Of a stretch of 64,000 bases of DNA, positions 43,975 to 55,735 are shown piece by piece (position 1 is the first letter of the stretch; each line of letters opens with the position of its first letter). The notes below the pieces were generated by a model. That model was not told the origin of the DNA. It worked only from the letters and a program-made list of their open reading frames with translations, and searched no databases. The DNA comes from Bubalus kerabau. Taxonomy: Eukaryota > Chordata > Mammalia > Artiodactyla > Bovidae. The position numbers and the translations under genes were made by a program. The DNA lies in assembly GCF_029407905.1 (NCBI RefSeq), contig NC_073627.1, positions 130,957,697 to 131,021,696 of the forward strand. Reading direction: 5' to 3'.

Positions 43975-44435
43975 TGTGACATTCCAGTGTGCTGTGACCT
44001 TACACTTGTGAACAGTGGCCTACAGAATCAATTCCAAGTTCTTTACCTGGGAGTCATGACTTTTAGCAAGTTGATACAGATTACTTTTACACACACAACT
44101 CCTGATACTCCCCTTCTCCACGTATGCTCCAGTGAACCTCCCCATGGGAGGAGACGCCTTTCTCTCTAGCGGAAGGGATGAACAGAGACTCAAAAACCTT
44201 GCCTTTTACTTCTCCTGCTTTGGCACACACTCTTTGTGATACATAGCAATACATTCTTTGCTGCAACTGTTCTTTCTTTTCCAAAAGGAAAATTCCTACT
44301 CATTCTTCCAGATCTAGGTCACCTGCCGCCTCCTTTGTGAAGGCTCCCCTGATTTTCCCTGGCTGTGTTCGTCCTTCCTCTTGCTTCTGTGCTCCTTTGG
44401 TACTTGGGTCATGGCTTAACTCCTGGTTTCTAGAT
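43975..44435 (+). mobile_element. L2 LINE relic
   Basis: L2-like blocks aatcaattccaagttcttta cctggg, tcacctgccgcctcctttgt gaaggctcccctgattttcc and ctgtgctcctttggtacttg in plus order. Confidence 0.55.
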
Positions 44436-44479
44436 TCCCAAATCAGACTTCTGTTGACTCCACTCTATCTCAATGAAAT

Positions 44480-44665
44480 GTTTATCTGGAACAGAACTTC
44501 TCCACCTTGACTGAGGCTCTGAATCAGCCAGGGAGCTTGGTAATATACAAATACTGGGTTCTCACTCCCCAGAATTCTGATTTGGCATGTTAGATGTAGG
44601 ATACAAACACTGGTATTAAAAAAGTCCACAGATAGTTCTGAGCTGCAGTGATGAGCCTGGTTCAG
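44480..44665 (+). mobile_element. MER5A-like hAT-Charlie element
   Basis: Matches the MER5A order: gaacttctccaccttgactg, tgaatcagccagggagcttg, ccccagaattctgatttggc, ctggtattaaaaaagtccac and the terminus agcctggttcagagttag. Confidence 0.7.
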
Positions 44666-45119
44666 AGTTAGTATTCTGAGTAGAAGCAGTACCATACATA
44701 AGCTTGCTGAAGTTCAGCTCCATGCTTGATACCTAGTGAACACACTCCTCTCTGCTGGCTGGGCCCTTAAGGGTAGTTATAACTGACAGCCTAAAAGAGC
44801 TTTGGGGAGAGTCCTTAAGTTCACTTCTAATCCATCCTCCTATTATTCTGATGACATTTTCAGACATGATATTCAATTTCATGCACCCAAAGCAGCATCC
44901 CCTACTACAGCAACATCAGGGAAAGGTGCCTATTTTAGAAGTTGTTTAGAGTAGAATACTTTATAGTCCTCCAGTATAATCCCAGGTGGGGAGACTGAGG
45001 TTCAGAAATGTGAAGGGAGCTGCCCAAGGTTCTGGTTTTCCTGCCTCCATCCTACTTGTGCCCTCACATACCCTGTCCCTCACCCAATGCCAGGTCCCTA
45101 GGGTGGCATTCACTTTCAC
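44666..45119. other. Unique non-coding stretch
   Basis: Weak MIR-like words near 44990-45030 (ggggagactgaggttcagaa). Otherwise nothing. Confidence 0.4.
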
Positions 45120-45960
45120 TTGAAAGCGAAAAGAAAAACGGCTTGACTCATGTACCCAACTTGTACCAAAACAAAGTAATTACACTCTGGTTATCCAATA
45201 AAACATAATTTGAAATGATAGCCAACTTCATAAAAGACACACACACCATGAAACATCACACAATTTAACGAAATCTTTTACTGCAATATTATTCAAACCA
45301 GTGTAAAGCAGCTGCACTTTAAAAAAAATTAAAATTGAATTCTGAGGCATAATCCAAGAGATAAGAGTCAAAAAAAGCCAATATGTGATGATTGAGTATG
45401 CATGACCACAGCCCGTAATCTCTGCCCATCCTTTGCAGTGTAAACAAATCTGCTGATTGTTGATGGTATTGCTGAAAACATCACTAATCAAACCTTAAAT
45501 ACCAAATACATTTAAGCAAATAACACTCCGGTTACAGTCATTCTAGCTAATCGTGAAGGAAATCCAAATCGGAGACCAGTTTGAAAATGGCCAGAGCTAC
45601 CCTGTAGCTGAGCATTAATTGACCAGCATCCTAGAGGCAATGCTTTCTCTTAAGTACAGAAGGCCTGAAACACAAAAGGAAATAAGGAAGAAGTCCAGGA
45701 GGCAAGAGCTAATGCAATTTCAAACTGGAATTACATCAGCAGCTTTAAACAGATGGCAGAATGGGAATAAATGTGTTAGCTCCTTTCTCTTACTTGGGTT
45801 TTCATTGTTTATATCATTAAAAATAAGGAGAGTTTAAAATAACATATATCGTCATGTAGCGACTCGCAGAAACACGCAAAACTAGTTGGAAGGGAAAGAC
45901 TGAATTTGGTCATACTCCTGGTTGTTTTGAAAATAACTGGGTGAATTCAAGTAAGTAACT
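45120..45960. promoter_or_regulatory. Candidate conserved non-coding element
   Basis: About 840 bp with no recognisable repeat, AT-rich, low in CpG and dense in developmental factor motifs: forkhead taaaca (45441-45446) next to SOX-type attgtt (45456-45461), and homeodomain-like taattg/taattga words near 45545 and 45615. The repeat desert in a repeat-dense window suggests constraint. No conservation data are available here. Confidence 0.3.
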
Positions 45961-46435
45961 AGCTGGCTATTTACAACAGAGGTTTAAACCTTTAAAGACG
46001 CACTGAACTGGTCACCAAAAACTCTGGATAATTCAGAGACTGGTTTAAGAACATTTCTCCTGTGTGTGAGAAAGTGGGTGTCGTGGATTATGGACTCATA
46101 CTCCCAAAGTTCAATAGACTTAATCAATTATCTAGTTAAGGAATAACAAAGAAATGCATGAGTGTCAGCACTTTATGTTCCCAGACCTCAACAGATAGCA
46201 TGAATCTATTCTAGAATCATTCCTGCTACTAGAGGTTTAGTCTCAGAATTCTTCTCTGGACAGTGGATGCTGCTTGTTCATGACAAGAGTGGGTATGTGG
46301 GAGCCTTTTCCCCATCACTGCTCTCATCCAACTCATTCATTTTTTTCAGATGAAGAGATGGGACCCAAAGATGATAAAGTGCCCAGAAATATTGATCATG
46401 GCCAGAACTATACTGCTTTGCTCTATAAATGCTTA
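45961..46435. other. Unique non-coding stretch
   Basis: Nothing recognised. Confidence 0.4.
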
Positions 46436-46587
46436 CTAGTGAAGTCAAAGTCTCTCAGTCATGTCTGACTCTTTGCAACCCATGGACTATAGCCTGCCAG
46501 GCTCCTCTGTCCATGGAATTCTCCAGGCAAGAAAATTGGAGTGGGAAGCTATTCCCTTCTCCAGGGGATCTTCCCAACCCAGTGGTT
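46436..46587 (-). mobile_element. Bov-tA SINE, 5'-truncated
   Basis: Contains agtctctcagtcatgtctga, tccatggaattctccaggca and ttctccaggggatcttccca, but the tRNA-like head is missing. TSD tataaatgctta (46424-46435) and tataaatactta (46588-46599), 11 of 12. Confidence 0.9.
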
Positions 46588-46740
46588 TATAAATACTTAT
46601 TTCCTATGTGCCTGGCACTGTGCTAAGTGCCCTACACGAATCACCCCATTTGAGCTCACAACAATCTTATAGAAGCAATTTTTGTTTCTATTTAAAAAAT
46701 GAGGAATCAGAGTTAGGTCAAATACTGCTCTTCTTGTCAG
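46588..46740 (-). repeat. MIR SINE relic
   Basis: Reverse MIR: atgtgcctggcactgtgcta, ccccatttgagctcacaaca, aaaaatgaggaatcagagtt. The SINE at 46436-46587 inserted at its edge. Confidence 0.75.
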
Positions 46741-47229
46741 GATCTTAGAGTAAGCTCACATGAAATCCCTTTCTCTTCTTTGAATTCATAGGAAAGTTAA
46801 TACAATACTTGAAATGCTTAAAGCACATAAGAAATAAAGGGAATAATTTGTGGATCAGGAAGAAAAAAATCTATTTATCTATTTAGTAATATTTAGGAGT
46901 CAAAGTGGGGCCATGGGAATAGGAACTGCATATGAGCTCCCCCCAAATTTTGGGGGGCTCTGAAGTATGTCTGAGCTTGCACTGTAGGCTACATACACCC
47001 ACCTCTATCAAAAAGTTTCTTATGAAATCATGGACGTGTTACAGAGGGGAGTGAATTCGTGCTGCACCGAGACCATTTTGTGAGGTGTGGACAGACAACC
47101 TGCCTCAGAGGACTTGGGTTCACATGTCCATTCTTGCCTCTTTGGGAATGTAGCTTTCATTCTCTAGGGATAAAAAAGTTCCTCATCTTCCAAACAGAGT
47201 ATTAATGCTTCTACTGTGTACTCGTAGCT
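46741..47229. other. Unique non-coding stretch
   Basis: Nothing recognised. Confidence 0.4.
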
Positions 47230-47790
47230 TCTTAAATTTAAGTTAGGTAGGCAGCCTCCAAGATGGCTCCCAGAGGATCAGTGATGAGTCATCATGCTCT
47301 GTAACAGTCCCCTTGCACACTGAACAGGGCTGACTTAGTGGCCAATAGAGTATTAGAATAATTATAGTGTGTGTTTTCTGAGGCTTGGTTATAGGAAGGA
47401 TTATGCCTTTTCCTTGTTCTCTATCACTTCCTCCCAGGGAAACCAGTGCCATGCTGTGAGATACTCAAGCAGTCTTATGGAGAGGTCCATTGTGGCAAGG
47501 AACTGAGTCCTTGTGCCTGTAGTCAGCCCCAATTTGGCATCCAAACAAGCAAGCCATCTTGAGAGCAGATCTTCCAGGGCAAGTCATGCCTTATGATAAC
47601 AGAAGGTCTAGCTAATGTCTCAATAGCACCCCCATGAGAAACAACCCCACCAGAACCACCCAGCTAAGCTTCTTCTGAGTTTCTGACCCACAGACACTGT
47701 GAGATAAAAAATGTTTGGTTCTTTTTTTAACCACTAACTTTTGGGAGTAATTTGTTATGTAGCACTAGAGCACTAATGTAGACATATATA
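47230..47790 (+). mobile_element. Old LTR (ERVL/MaLR-like)
   Basis: Blocks ggcagcctccaagatggctc, agccatcttgagagcagatc, ccagaaccacccagctaagc, tgacccacagacactgtgag and agtaatttgttatgtagcac lead to a cactaatgtagac terminus. They fit an ancient solo LTR. No viral coding sequence remains. Confidence 0.6.
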
Positions 47791-48358
47791 AAATAATAAA
47801 CTGTGAAATTCTATCTGTATCTTTCATAGGGAAAATTTCCATATTTTCATATTATCTGAAAATTTCAAATTTCAGGTGATCGCATTTGTACTTTGTACAA
47901 GTCATTTGATCTTTTGTCTTGGTTTCTCTGGCAAATGGGGAGTAGTGGAACTAATACAGCACCACAAGTCATTACTAACAGAAGATGTGAAGTCTCAAGT
48001 TTCAGGAATGAAACGCAAAGGGCTTAAACCAGCACTCTCTCCCTCACCCCCAGTATATGGAAGTTGGGATTCGAGATGGTGTGCTCCAAGATGACGCCCC
48101 TGAGACCTCACTTCCTATATTAGCATCCAGACCAGTCAGCTTCTTCTTAACATTTCACCCTAAGCCTGCTGAATCACCTTGATGATTTTTGCATACACTA
48201 ATTGAAGGCTTTGTTTTTTTTTTGAAGGCTTTGTTTTAGGAGAGAAAATAACAGATACATATTTTTTCACCTACTTGTATTACCAAGAATCTTTATGACA
48301 TTATGTCAATATTTCACACAATTAGTCATATCAAACAAGCTAGTATATTTCTTATTTC
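47791..48358. other. Unique AT-rich stretch
   Basis: Holds an exact 16-bp duplication ttgaaggctttgtttt (48202-48217, 48222-48237). No gene or repeat family seen. Confidence 0.4.
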
Positions 48359-48443
48359 TTTTTTTTGTAAATTAACTAATTTATTTTAATTGGAGGCTAA
48401 TTACTTTACAATATTGTAGTGGTTTTTGCCATATATTCACATT
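48359..48443 (-). mobile_element. Bovine-type L1 3' tip
   Basis: Reverse complement of the bovine L1 end: ttttaattggaggctaatta ctttacaatattgtagtggt. The same terminus is at 57786-57986. Confidence 0.8.
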
Positions 48444-49504
48444 TCTTGTTAATTTTTTATCTTTCCATTCCTTGAAAACCAGACATGGATATATAATACT
48501 TTGTTAGAGCTTTTAACAATTTTATAAAGTTAATTGCTTTCATGGTCATTTGGGAGAAATTTTTTGAATTATCATTCTTCTTTAAGGGTTAAAAACTTTT
48601 CAAACCCCTTCATCTTTGGATCAGAATGAGATTTTTAAAAAGTCACATTGGGACCCCAAATATTAACTGATTACTTAAATCATGATATTTCTCCAAATTT
48701 GTGTTTATACAAATATTTCAATGTGAATTGAATGGATGGACTTATTGGGCTTTTTTTTAAAAAAAGAATTATCTTGTGGCATGAAAACATTCTCTAGGTG
48801 ATATATTTTTCTTGGGAACTTGTCCTAAGGCTAAGAAACCAGAAGAGTTACAGTTAAAAAATATTTGTGTATTCTTTGTGTGTCTAAAACAGCAAATCCT
48901 AATTATTCTTACCAGTTGCTTTAATTATGTAAAATTAAAATGTTTTCAGCTTATTTCTCACATACATGTTGATATCGGAGGCTGTCCCCCACAAACATCT
49001 TTACTTAGTTTAGGTCTAAATGGGCAACAGAGAAGATCAGCTCAAAATTTCTTGAAGTTCAAGGACATTGGGTTCAAGTCTGATTCTGTTGCTGGGTGGT
49101 TGTGGGACTCAGTGTCCTTGTCTATATAGAGTGCAGTGCCTGGTGGGTGGTCTCTATAGAGTTCTTCTAGGTTTAACTTTCTGGCTTCTAGTGAAGCACT
49201 ACAGACTTGCCTTGTGATAATGATGAGAGTACTCTGCTTTCTGATACGAAATAGGTAGACTTATGTCACCTCTGACTTGTTAAGGACCCTAAAAGGTACA
49301 TTTCACCTCCTTAATTTCAAACAGGTGCAGAGTTGCCATTCCCATTTTGCCACAGAGGGTAAGAACAAAGTATGTAAAGTCTCAAACCACAAGACATTTG
49401 AGGCCTACTTGGATAGCTTTCTCTGAATGGGTCAATATTTAGAAATTAATTTTGTTTTCTGATTAAGCAGTAATAGTTGAAAAAAAAAGCACAAAGTCTC
49501 AAAA
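48444..49504. other. Unique AT-rich stretch
   Basis: No gene or repeat recognised. Confidence 0.4.
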
Positions 49505-50275
49505 CACAATAACTAATATCTATGGTGTGCTTGCTCTGTGATGATACTGTTCTGAAGCCTTACTTATGTTAAATCATGTAGCCAGGACATGGAAACAACC
49601 TAAATGTCCAATGACACATGAGTAGATAAAGAAGATGTGGTGCATATATACAATGGAATATTACTCAGCCACTAAAAGGAAGGAAATAGTGTTATCTGCA
49701 GAGATGTGGATGGACCTAGAGTCTGTCATACACAGTGAAGTAAGTCAGAAAGAGAAAAACAAATATTATATATTGATGTATATATGTGGAATCTAGAAAA
49801 ATGGTACAGATGAACATATTTCAAAGGCAAAAATAGAGATGCAGACATAGAGAACAGACAAATGAACATGGAAGCAGAGGGAAAGGGGAGAATGGGACTA
49901 ACTGGGAGGTTGGGATTGCCATATATACACTACCATGTGTAAAACAGATAGCTAGTGGAAAGGTGCTATAAAGCACCTTAACTCAATGCTCTATGATGAC
50001 CTGGAAGGGTGGAAGGGGGTGGGTAGGAGGGTAGGATGTCCAAGAGGGAGGGGCTGATGTACTTCATTGTACAGCAGAAACTAACACAACACTATAAAGC
50101 AATTATACTCCAATAAAAAATAAATAAGGCCATCCTTACAACAAGACTCTGAACTAGGCACTGTTATTGTCTTCATTTTAGAAATGAGGGAACTGCGCCA
50201 CAGAAAGGTTGACATAGCTCATAGGCATATAGCAGAGCTGGGATACAAACCTGGATATCTTGTGCTCTTAATCCC
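49505..50275 (-). repeat. MIR relic interrupted by an L1 3' end
   Basis: Reverse MIR left part 49505-49574 (actaatatctatggtgtgct, ttacttatgttaaatcat). Right part 50129-50275 (ccttacaacaagactctgaa, gaaatgagggaactgcgcca, tagcagagctgggatacaaa). Confidence 0.75.
49575..50128 (+). mobile_element. L1 3' end (ORF2 end and 3' UTR)
   Basis: A classical L1 sequence: acatggaaacaacctaaatg, acaatggaatattactcagc, gagatgtggatggacctaga, gtgaagtaagtcagaaagag, then the 3' UTR through gtacagcagaaactaacaca, the tail agcaattatactccaataaa and an AT-rich poly(A). It is strongly 5'-truncated and sits inside a MIR. Confidence 0.9.
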
Positions 50276-50466
50276 TCGCTGTACCTATGAAAAGATATAA
50301 ATCTTACAAATGATCAGTAAAATGAAAATTACATACTATTTTTTAAACCATCAAAGTAGCAAAAAGTTTAAAATTTTAAATTAAATAATGTCCAAGGTAA
50401 AGAAGTGTATGGGGTATTTTCATGTAGTTCTAGTAAGTGTGTAAATCGGTACAGCAATTATAGGTC
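50276..50466. other. Unique AT-rich stretch
   Basis: Nothing recognised. Confidence 0.4.
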
Positions 50467-50548
50467 CTCTGGATAGAGGAGCCTGGCAGGCTACAGTCCA
50501 TGGGGTCGCAGAGCCAGACACGAGTGAATGACTTTCACTTCACTTCAC
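50467..50548 (+). mobile_element. Bov SINE 3' fragment
   Basis: Only the last third remains: ctctggatagaggagcctgg, caggctacagtccatggggt, cagacacgagtgaatgactt with a ttcacttcac tail. Confidence 0.85.
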
Positions 50549-51267
50549 ATATATATTTATTTAAATCTTTTTCTTCCCTTTTTACACAAAATAGGGATTA
50601 TTATTACATGATACATTTTCCCTTTAAAGTCTGCAAAGTTTTGCTCCATGGACGCTCTGGAAACTCATGCACCAATCCCTGACTGTTTTACCCTTCCATG
50701 AGAGCCTGGCTGGGGATGAGGTCTAGGGTGTGGGCCAGGGGTGGGGCTAGGGGCTATAATATCACATGGGCTACCATTTATGGGTGTTTGCAGGGTTCTC
50801 CCAACCCTGCCACAGACCTGATGCTTCTGATAAAGGATTTAAAGTTTGGGGAAATGGGAACATGAAAACTATTCCTTTTAGCATGTGAGTTTATCACTTG
50901 ACTTGTAGACACACTTTTAATCTGTTTGAAAGTAGGGGCCCATCAACAATTGACTTCCTCCCAGAAATGGGATCAAATTATGGAAGAGGACAAGAATCAG
51001 AAAACATGGTTTAAAAGGGGGGTATTTGACAACTCTAACCCTCCAAGTGGATTCAACTGTCTTCCAGTCTGCCTGCCTATATTGGTGGTGTTGCAAAGTG
51101 TCTGTTCTCATGGTTTATTCATGGTTATGAAGCACTGGTGCTGGGATGGGTGCTAGATGGAAACAATACATTAAGCATCTGGCCTGTGGTCCAGAAAGGA
51201 AGATAATGTGTACATGTAGAGCCCTGATTCAAGGCAGATCTGATGCATTGCAACTAGTGGAGCCCTA
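50549..51267. other. Unique non-coding stretch
   Basis: Nothing recognised. Confidence 0.4.
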
Positions 51268-51276
51268 ACCAATCTG

Positions 51277-51481
51277 TCTGGCTTTTCAGGTGGCTCAGTG
51301 GTAAAGAATCTGCCCATCAATGCAGGAGATGCGGGTTTGACCCCTAGATCGGGAAGATCACCTGGAGAAGGAAACGGCAACCCACTCCAGTATTCTTGTC
51401 TGGGAAATTCCTAAGACAGAGGAGCCTGGCGGGCTACAATCCATGGGGTCTCACACACGACTTAGCGACAAAACAACCACC
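51277..51481 (+). mobile_element. Bov-tA SINE
   Basis: Head ggcttttcaggtggctcagt, B box ggtttgacccc, body ggaaacggcaacccactcca, tail cgacttagcgacaaaacaac. TSD accaatctg at 51268-51276 and 51482-51490. Confidence 0.92.
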
Positions 51482-51739
51482 ACCAATCTGATAAATAAGG
51501 GTGTAATAATGGGGACAATAGGATGAAATTCTGCTATTCCTAAATCTGTGTTCTTGGGGGAAGCGGGAGTAATTTTCCTACTTTGCTCTCATTGATTCAT
51601 TCTTGAACTCATAAACTTGAAGTCACAACCCTACATGGTTAGAATGTCACCCCTGTGTTGGCATTCCCATTTTGGTTGCCTAGAGAAGTATAGCTGCATT
51701 TGACTCTGGTTCAGGGGCATCAAACATTAAATACACACA

Positions 51740-51930
51740 GTCTGTTAATACCTGGGAGGCAATGTGGGTTTGAATCTTTCTGGCTCCACTTCCTTATCTA
51801 TAAAATGAGGATTTTTTTTTTTTTTAACATCTCTCTCATTTACCTCTTTCTATATACTCCTGAGAATCAAATGAGTTAATGGATGTGAAAGCAGGCTCCA
51901 TATTTTGACCACTATAGAAACGTACCATTA
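51740..51930 (+). repeat. MIR relic with an internal T16 run
   Basis: MIR blocks atgtgggtttgaatctttct, ttccttatctataaaatgag and aatcaaatgagttaatggat. A poly(T) tract interrupts it at 51811-51826. Confidence 0.65.
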
Positions 51931-53319
51931 TATAGATTTTTATCAGAGCTGCAGGTCTATCAAATGTTTATATTTCATCCTTGGTGACCCTTGCTTTTAT
52001 GTGAAATGCTGTATTCATCTCACCGGGTTTTTTTTTTTTTTTTTTTTTCTGTGAGACTAATCTTTTTATCCAGTGTCTTCAGTTTGTTTGCTAGAAAAAA
52101 AGTTGTCCAGGTGACAATGTTGATATTCAAAAGCCAATCTGAAAACATTTTCCATCTAAGAAGTGTTAAAAATCACAAATGTGTATCTTTTAAAAAACCA
52201 CTTTATCTACTATTTTACAACTTTAGTGAAAATATTATCTGTTTTAGGTGTATGTCTGCTCTGAATATTTCTGGCATTCTTCATGGGCTTGAATGTGGTT
52301 CCTGATTTATCCCTTTTAAATAACCTGGTGATCCCAAGGGGAATATCACAATCTATAAGTATCTCTATTAACAAAGAGATGGATTTTCCTTGGCTAATTA
52401 CAGTATTAATTTTCATTTACAAGTTGGTAATTCTGAGCATCAATCCTTTCCATGTCAGTGGGGTGGGGCCACTGTTTTCAGAGAAAGCCCCAGGAACATT
52501 TTTTCTATCCTATCTCCAGTCGTGCCACACATAACAGAAAATGTAGGGGAAAAGGATAAGATAGTTTCCTTGATGGTAGACTAAAACAGGCAGAAATTTC
52601 TCAGGTTTCTTAACACACTCTCCACGCAGAACCACACCACTCTGGGTTTCATCAGCATCTCAGAATCCTTTTCATTATTCTCCCTGCCTCATCCTAATGA
52701 AATCTCATCCCCACACCAGGTATGAAAGCATTATCATCATTATTGCAATATTTATATTCCCATTCCACTCCCCCCTTGCATATTACATCCCATGGCCAGG
52801 TGTGAGAAGAAAATCACAAAGTAACAGCATTTCCCCACATGCTCTGTTTCTCTGCTTTGAACCCTCAGTCCAAGCTGCCAGCAGGAGCACCTCAAGGGCT
52901 TTTAGAAACTCAGTCGGTTCCCAGATGAGAGCATAACAAGATATTAACCTTCATACTGTTGTCCTCTATGATTTGGATTTTCCACTTTTTGAGTAAAGTC
53001 TAGTAATTTTGCTTCAAATGGGACAAAGGAGGAACAGGAAATATGGAGGTGCTTCTAGGGCTGGAGCTCGGGAATTAAGGAATCCCCACAATAGAAGGCT
53101 GACCCTTTCTCTCCTTTTATTATTGGTTTCAGGATAATGGAGATTAGAGGATGATGGAGATCTGGAAAGCATCAGAGATGAGAGGTCAAAGTATGGGATC
53201 TGAACCCGAGCTGGACCAGCGAGGACCCGTACCCAGTTGCCATGCGGGTGTGAGTGAGCAGCCTTGGCTAAAAGGGCATGAAGCAGAGCCAGTCCTCGGA
53301 ACTTGTTTGGGTTTCCCAT
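51931..53319. other. Unique stretch with a T22 run and homeodomain-like words
   Basis: A T22 run is at about 52027-52048. The segment 52290-52440 has ggctaattacagtattaatt and neighbouring AT-rich words. No gene or repeat family recognised. Confidence 0.4.
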
Positions 53320-53330
53320 AACGCTTCAAC

Positions 53331-54297
53331 ATGGTACAGGAGACAGGGATCAACAGACTGGTTCCAAATAGGAAAAGGAGTACGTCAAGGCTGTATATTG
53401 TCACCCTGCTTATTTAACTTATATGCAGAGTACATCATGAGAAACGCTGGGCTGGAAGAAGCACAAGCTGGAATCAAGATTGCCGGGAGAAATATCAATA
53501 AACTCAGATACGCAGATGACACCACCCTTATGGCAGAAAGTGAAGAGGAACTAAAAAGCCTCTTGATGAAATTGAAAGTGGAGAGTGAAAAAGTTGGCTT
53601 AAAGCTCAACATTCAGAAAATGAAGATAATGGCATCTGGTCCCATTGCTTCATGGAAAATAGATGGAGAAACAGTGGAAACAGTGTCAGACTTTATTTTT
53701 TCGGGCTCCAAAATCACTACAGTTGGTGACTGCAGCCATGAAATTAAAAAACGCTTACTCCTTGGAAGGAAAGTTATGACCAACCTAGATAGCATATTCA
53801 AAAGCAGAGACATTACTTTGCCAACAAGGGTCCGTCTAGTCAAGGCTATGGTTTTTCCAGTGGTAATGTATGGATGTGAGAGTTGGACTGGGAAGAAGGC
53901 TGAGCACTGAAGAATTGATGCTTTTGAACTGTGGTGTTGGAGAAGACTCTTGAGAGTCCCTTGGACTGCAAGGAGATCCAACCAGTCCATTCTGAAGGAG
54001 ATCAGCCCTGGGATTTCTTTGGAAGGAATGATGCTAAAGCTGAAAGTCCAGTACTTTGGCCACCTCATGCAAAGAGTTGACTCATTGGAAAAGACTCTGA
54101 TGCTGGGAGGGATTGGGGGCAGGAGGAGAAGGGGAGGACAGAGGATGAGATGGCTGGATGGCATCACTGACTCGATGGACGTGAGTCTGAGTGAACTCCG
54201 GGAGTTGGTGATGGACAGGGAGGCCTGGCGTGCTGCGATTCATGGGGTCGCAAAGAGTCAGACACGACTGAGGGACTGAACTGAACCGAACTGAACC
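53331..54297 (+). mobile_element. BovB LINE copy D, 5'-truncated, young
   Basis: A complete insertion with a perfect 11-bp TSD aacgcttcaac (53320-53330, 54298-54308). The 3' tip is actgaactgaaccgaactga. The first 22 bp (atggtacaggagacagggat ca) do not continue into the following BovB sequence and look like a joined upstream segment or filler. Very similar to copy F, so relatively recent. Confidence 0.96.
53353..54279 (+). pseudogene. BovB ORF2 remnant (palm to C-terminus) with one stop codon
   Basis: The frame starts at TDWFQIGKGVRQGCILSPCL and keeps the catalytic motif YADD (53509-53520). It continues through KLNIQKMKIMASGPI and VVMYGCESWT to the natural C-terminal VMDREAWRAAIHGVAKSQT. The only break is a TGA at 53908-53910, at a codon that is CAA in copies A, B and C. 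The frame then continues without a shift. Endonuclease and fingers are absent, so the copy is dead. Decay is slight. Confidence 0.88.
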
Positions 54298-54308
54298 AAC
54301 GCTTCAAC

Positions 54309-55009
54309 TCTGTATCATGGTTTTAGAACAGATAGCAGGATCTTCAGAAGTCATCTAGTCTTCTTTTATTGATTAGAAACTTTTAAGCTTTTAAGGAATA
54401 GGAATTGTTGATATATTTAGGTAAACAGACTTAGAAAGTGACCTGTCACAAAGCTGAAACAGGAGGACTGAGTCCCGATGAGGGATGTTTCTGAGAACTA
54501 GAAAGGAACCTGGTGTGTCTGAAGGGCTTGGTGAGTCTGCATGTGTTGAGAGGAGTTTTACAGCTTGGTCAGACAGCTCCAGGAAAAATGAGTAATAGGT
54601 ACACAGAAAACTAAGCAAATGAAAAAATAAATGCACAAGAAAATGAAACTACAGTAATTTCACTACATAGTTGAGTTGCATGAGATACTTACGGGATGAT
54701 GATGTAAACGCTGTGTGTGAGGGAGAGAGGGAAGTCGAGTCTTGGCTAGCAGGCACTTACCCAAATGGTAACTAACTAATGGAAAATCAGGAACTAGAAC
54801 TATACACATGTTATTCAGAAACTGGGAGGTAAATTCTAGAAGAAATCATTAACATAATTCAAATGGGCTGCTACCGAGAGCAGCCCTTCAGAGTGGAGCA
54901 GGGGACTGCAAATTCTCATGACTAAGCTGACAGTTCTATCTTACAAGATACAGATTTTTTTAAAGGATATTTATGCATTTAAAGGGAGTCACTGGAACTG
55001 TCCATAAAT
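54309..55009. other. Unique non-coding stretch
   Basis: Nothing recognised. Confidence 0.4.
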
Positions 55010-55290
55010 ATATAGTGAGCTCTTATATGTGGCCAAATGATGTGCTTTTGTCAATGAAATGAGACCAGAAGTGAAGTATCAGGAAAGAAGTGTATGATCC
55101 ACTGTACTCCCTTCCCTATTTCAGCCTTTGTGCATCTGGAGCTGGATTTTCCTGCCACTGGGCCCCTGAGGAAGAACAGCAGAGAGCAAAGCCTGTCAGT
55201 CACCCCATAGCTGATAGGTAATAGGAGGGAAACTGAGCCTTTGTAGTTTTAAGACACTGCAGGGCGGGTTGTTCATTAAAACCTATACTC
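55010..55290 (+). repeat. Possible old LTR-like relic
   Basis: The phrases gatgtgcttttgtcaatgaa atgagaccagaagtgaagta and gtagttttaagacactgcag are reminiscent of an ancient LTR. The terminus is unclear. Confidence 0.35.
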
Positions 55291-55439
55291 AAAGCTTATC
55301 TAACTGCTATAATTACTTCAATAAAGGTAGAATCAAGTGAAAAAACCAAAACTATGGAAATAGCCCATTCCATCCAAGTCACTGAGGGTGGAGCAAGGGG
55401 TAGAGAAATAAGAGTAGTGACAAGCAACTATGAAAAAGA

Positions 55440-55645
55440 CTTATAGATAATTCACTATATATCTATAATATATATACATGTAAATATATATACACATGTA
55501 CATATATAGACAAATTCAATATGTATATAAGAAAATTTAAAACTTAAATTATATATTTATAATATATTTAATAGATGTAAATTTTATATTATATTCATAA
55601 AATATAAATGTTATATATAAATATATGTTATATATTAATATAAAT
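55440..55645. repeat. AT-rich simple sequence (TATA-type)
   Basis: Irregular tat/ata repeats with embedded catgta palindromes (atatatatacatgtaaatat). Almost no G or C for 200 bp. Confidence 0.85.
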
Positions 55646-55735
55646 ATTGATAGGTAGAATAATGTTCCCCAAAGATGTTCACACTCTAAGCCCTGGAACC
55701 ATATTCGACAGGGTACCACCTATTGATTCTATATC
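55646..55735 (+). mobile_element. 5' fragment of the LTR family seen at 26085 and 28615
   Basis: gataggtagaataatgttcc, ccaaagatgttcacactcta, agccctggaaccatattcga match the start of that LTR. The rest is missing. Confidence 0.5.
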
